Source: Spirochaetia bacterium (GTDB lineage: Bacteria; Spirochaetota; Leptospiria; Turneriellales; JAOUOS01). Taken from it: DNA of 64,000 bases. Positions 63,912-64,000 of the stretch are shown here, one piece after another (within the stretch, counting starts at the first letter, position 1; each line of letters opens with the position of its first letter). The notes beneath the pieces are model-generated. The model was not told where the DNA came from, did not search any database, and saw nothing but the letters and a program-made list of their open reading frames with translations. The translations under genes were made by a program, and so were the position numbers. The stretch covers positions 1 to 64,000 of the forward strand of contig JAOUOT010000004.1 of NCBI GenBank assembly GCA_029880265.1, given 5' to 3'.

Positions 63912-64000
63912 TATTTTTATCCTCCTTTTAGTCAGTTTTTCTTTATTTTCCTTCTCTGCAAGTGTTTTTTATAAACGAATTTCTCAGCCAAGGGCAGCGG

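Noticed and set aside
1-64000. CRISPR arrays, tRNA or rRNA genes, complete insertion sequences
   Set aside because: No regularly spaced repeats, no recognisable tRNA cloverleaf or rRNA sequence, and no transposase or integrase reading frame were seen.

Overview
The window is an AT-rich bacterial chromosome segment. It carries a defence island at the left end, a short stretch of housekeeping-type genes in the middle, and a very large surface-polysaccharide locus that fills the right half. A Wzm/Wzt-type ABC exporter, many membrane-linked glycan enzymes and a cyclopropane-fatty-acid synthase-like protein point to a Gram-negative (diderm) organism. I cannot assign a phylum from sequence alone; a spirochaete-like or other AT-rich diderm is only a guess. 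Base composition is patchy. The first ~7.4 kb and most of 30.6-63.9 kb are very AT-rich, while ~7.5-13.1, 15.3-17.5 and 20-28.6 kb are visibly more GC-rich, which suggests gene acquisition in blocks.

1-13.1 kb, defence island. The left edge holds the 5' end of an ORF6N (phage antirepressor-like) gene read leftwards, followed by a cluster of hairpin repeats. Then come a small methyltransferase, an HNH-nuclease protein, and a tight three-gene operon (phosphoribosyltransferase-like protein, P-loop ATPase, Rossmann-like protein) that I do not recognise as a named system and consider the best candidate for an undescribed defence module. A divergent XRE regulator faces an sspB-sspC-sspD-sspA operon (single-strand DNA phosphorothioation machinery) across two mirror-image 16-bp palindromes, a clear operator pair. 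No sspE restriction partner is visible.

13.1-23 kb. A hemolysin III-family membrane protein lies behind a strong promoter, a 37-codon leader ORF and a 20-bp palindrome. A cyclopropane-fatty-acid synthase-like gene is broken, or switched, by a run of ten A residues just after its ATG. A DUF1015 protein, a ketopantoate reductase-like protein, an EamA transporter, a GT87-type mannosyltransferase and a copZ-copA copper-efflux pair follow.

23-63.9 kb, polysaccharide locus. A WbpE-like aminotransferase, an EPS-associated MarR regulator and UDP-sugar enzymes (Ugd, UDP-xylose synthase type, epimerases) open it. A flippase-like ABC protein, about a dozen glycosyltransferases, a radical SAM protein, a pyruvyl transferase-like protein, several methyltransferases, GDP-mannose dehydratase and GDP-fucose synthase follow. 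The Wzm/Wzt exporter and a series of glycan-modifying proteins come next. At 57.5-62.3 kb a compact cassette combines a CMP-sugar synthetase-like enzyme, a HAD phosphatase, a hydroxyacid dehydrogenase, a cyclase-family hydrolase, an HpaI-type aldolase and an epimerase. It looks like a pathway for an unusual CMP-activated sugar acid. Two DUF115-type proteins sit on either side of it. The genes together imply a complex heteropolysaccharide containing fucose, uronic acid or xylose, amino-sugar and an acidic residue, exported by the ABC route.
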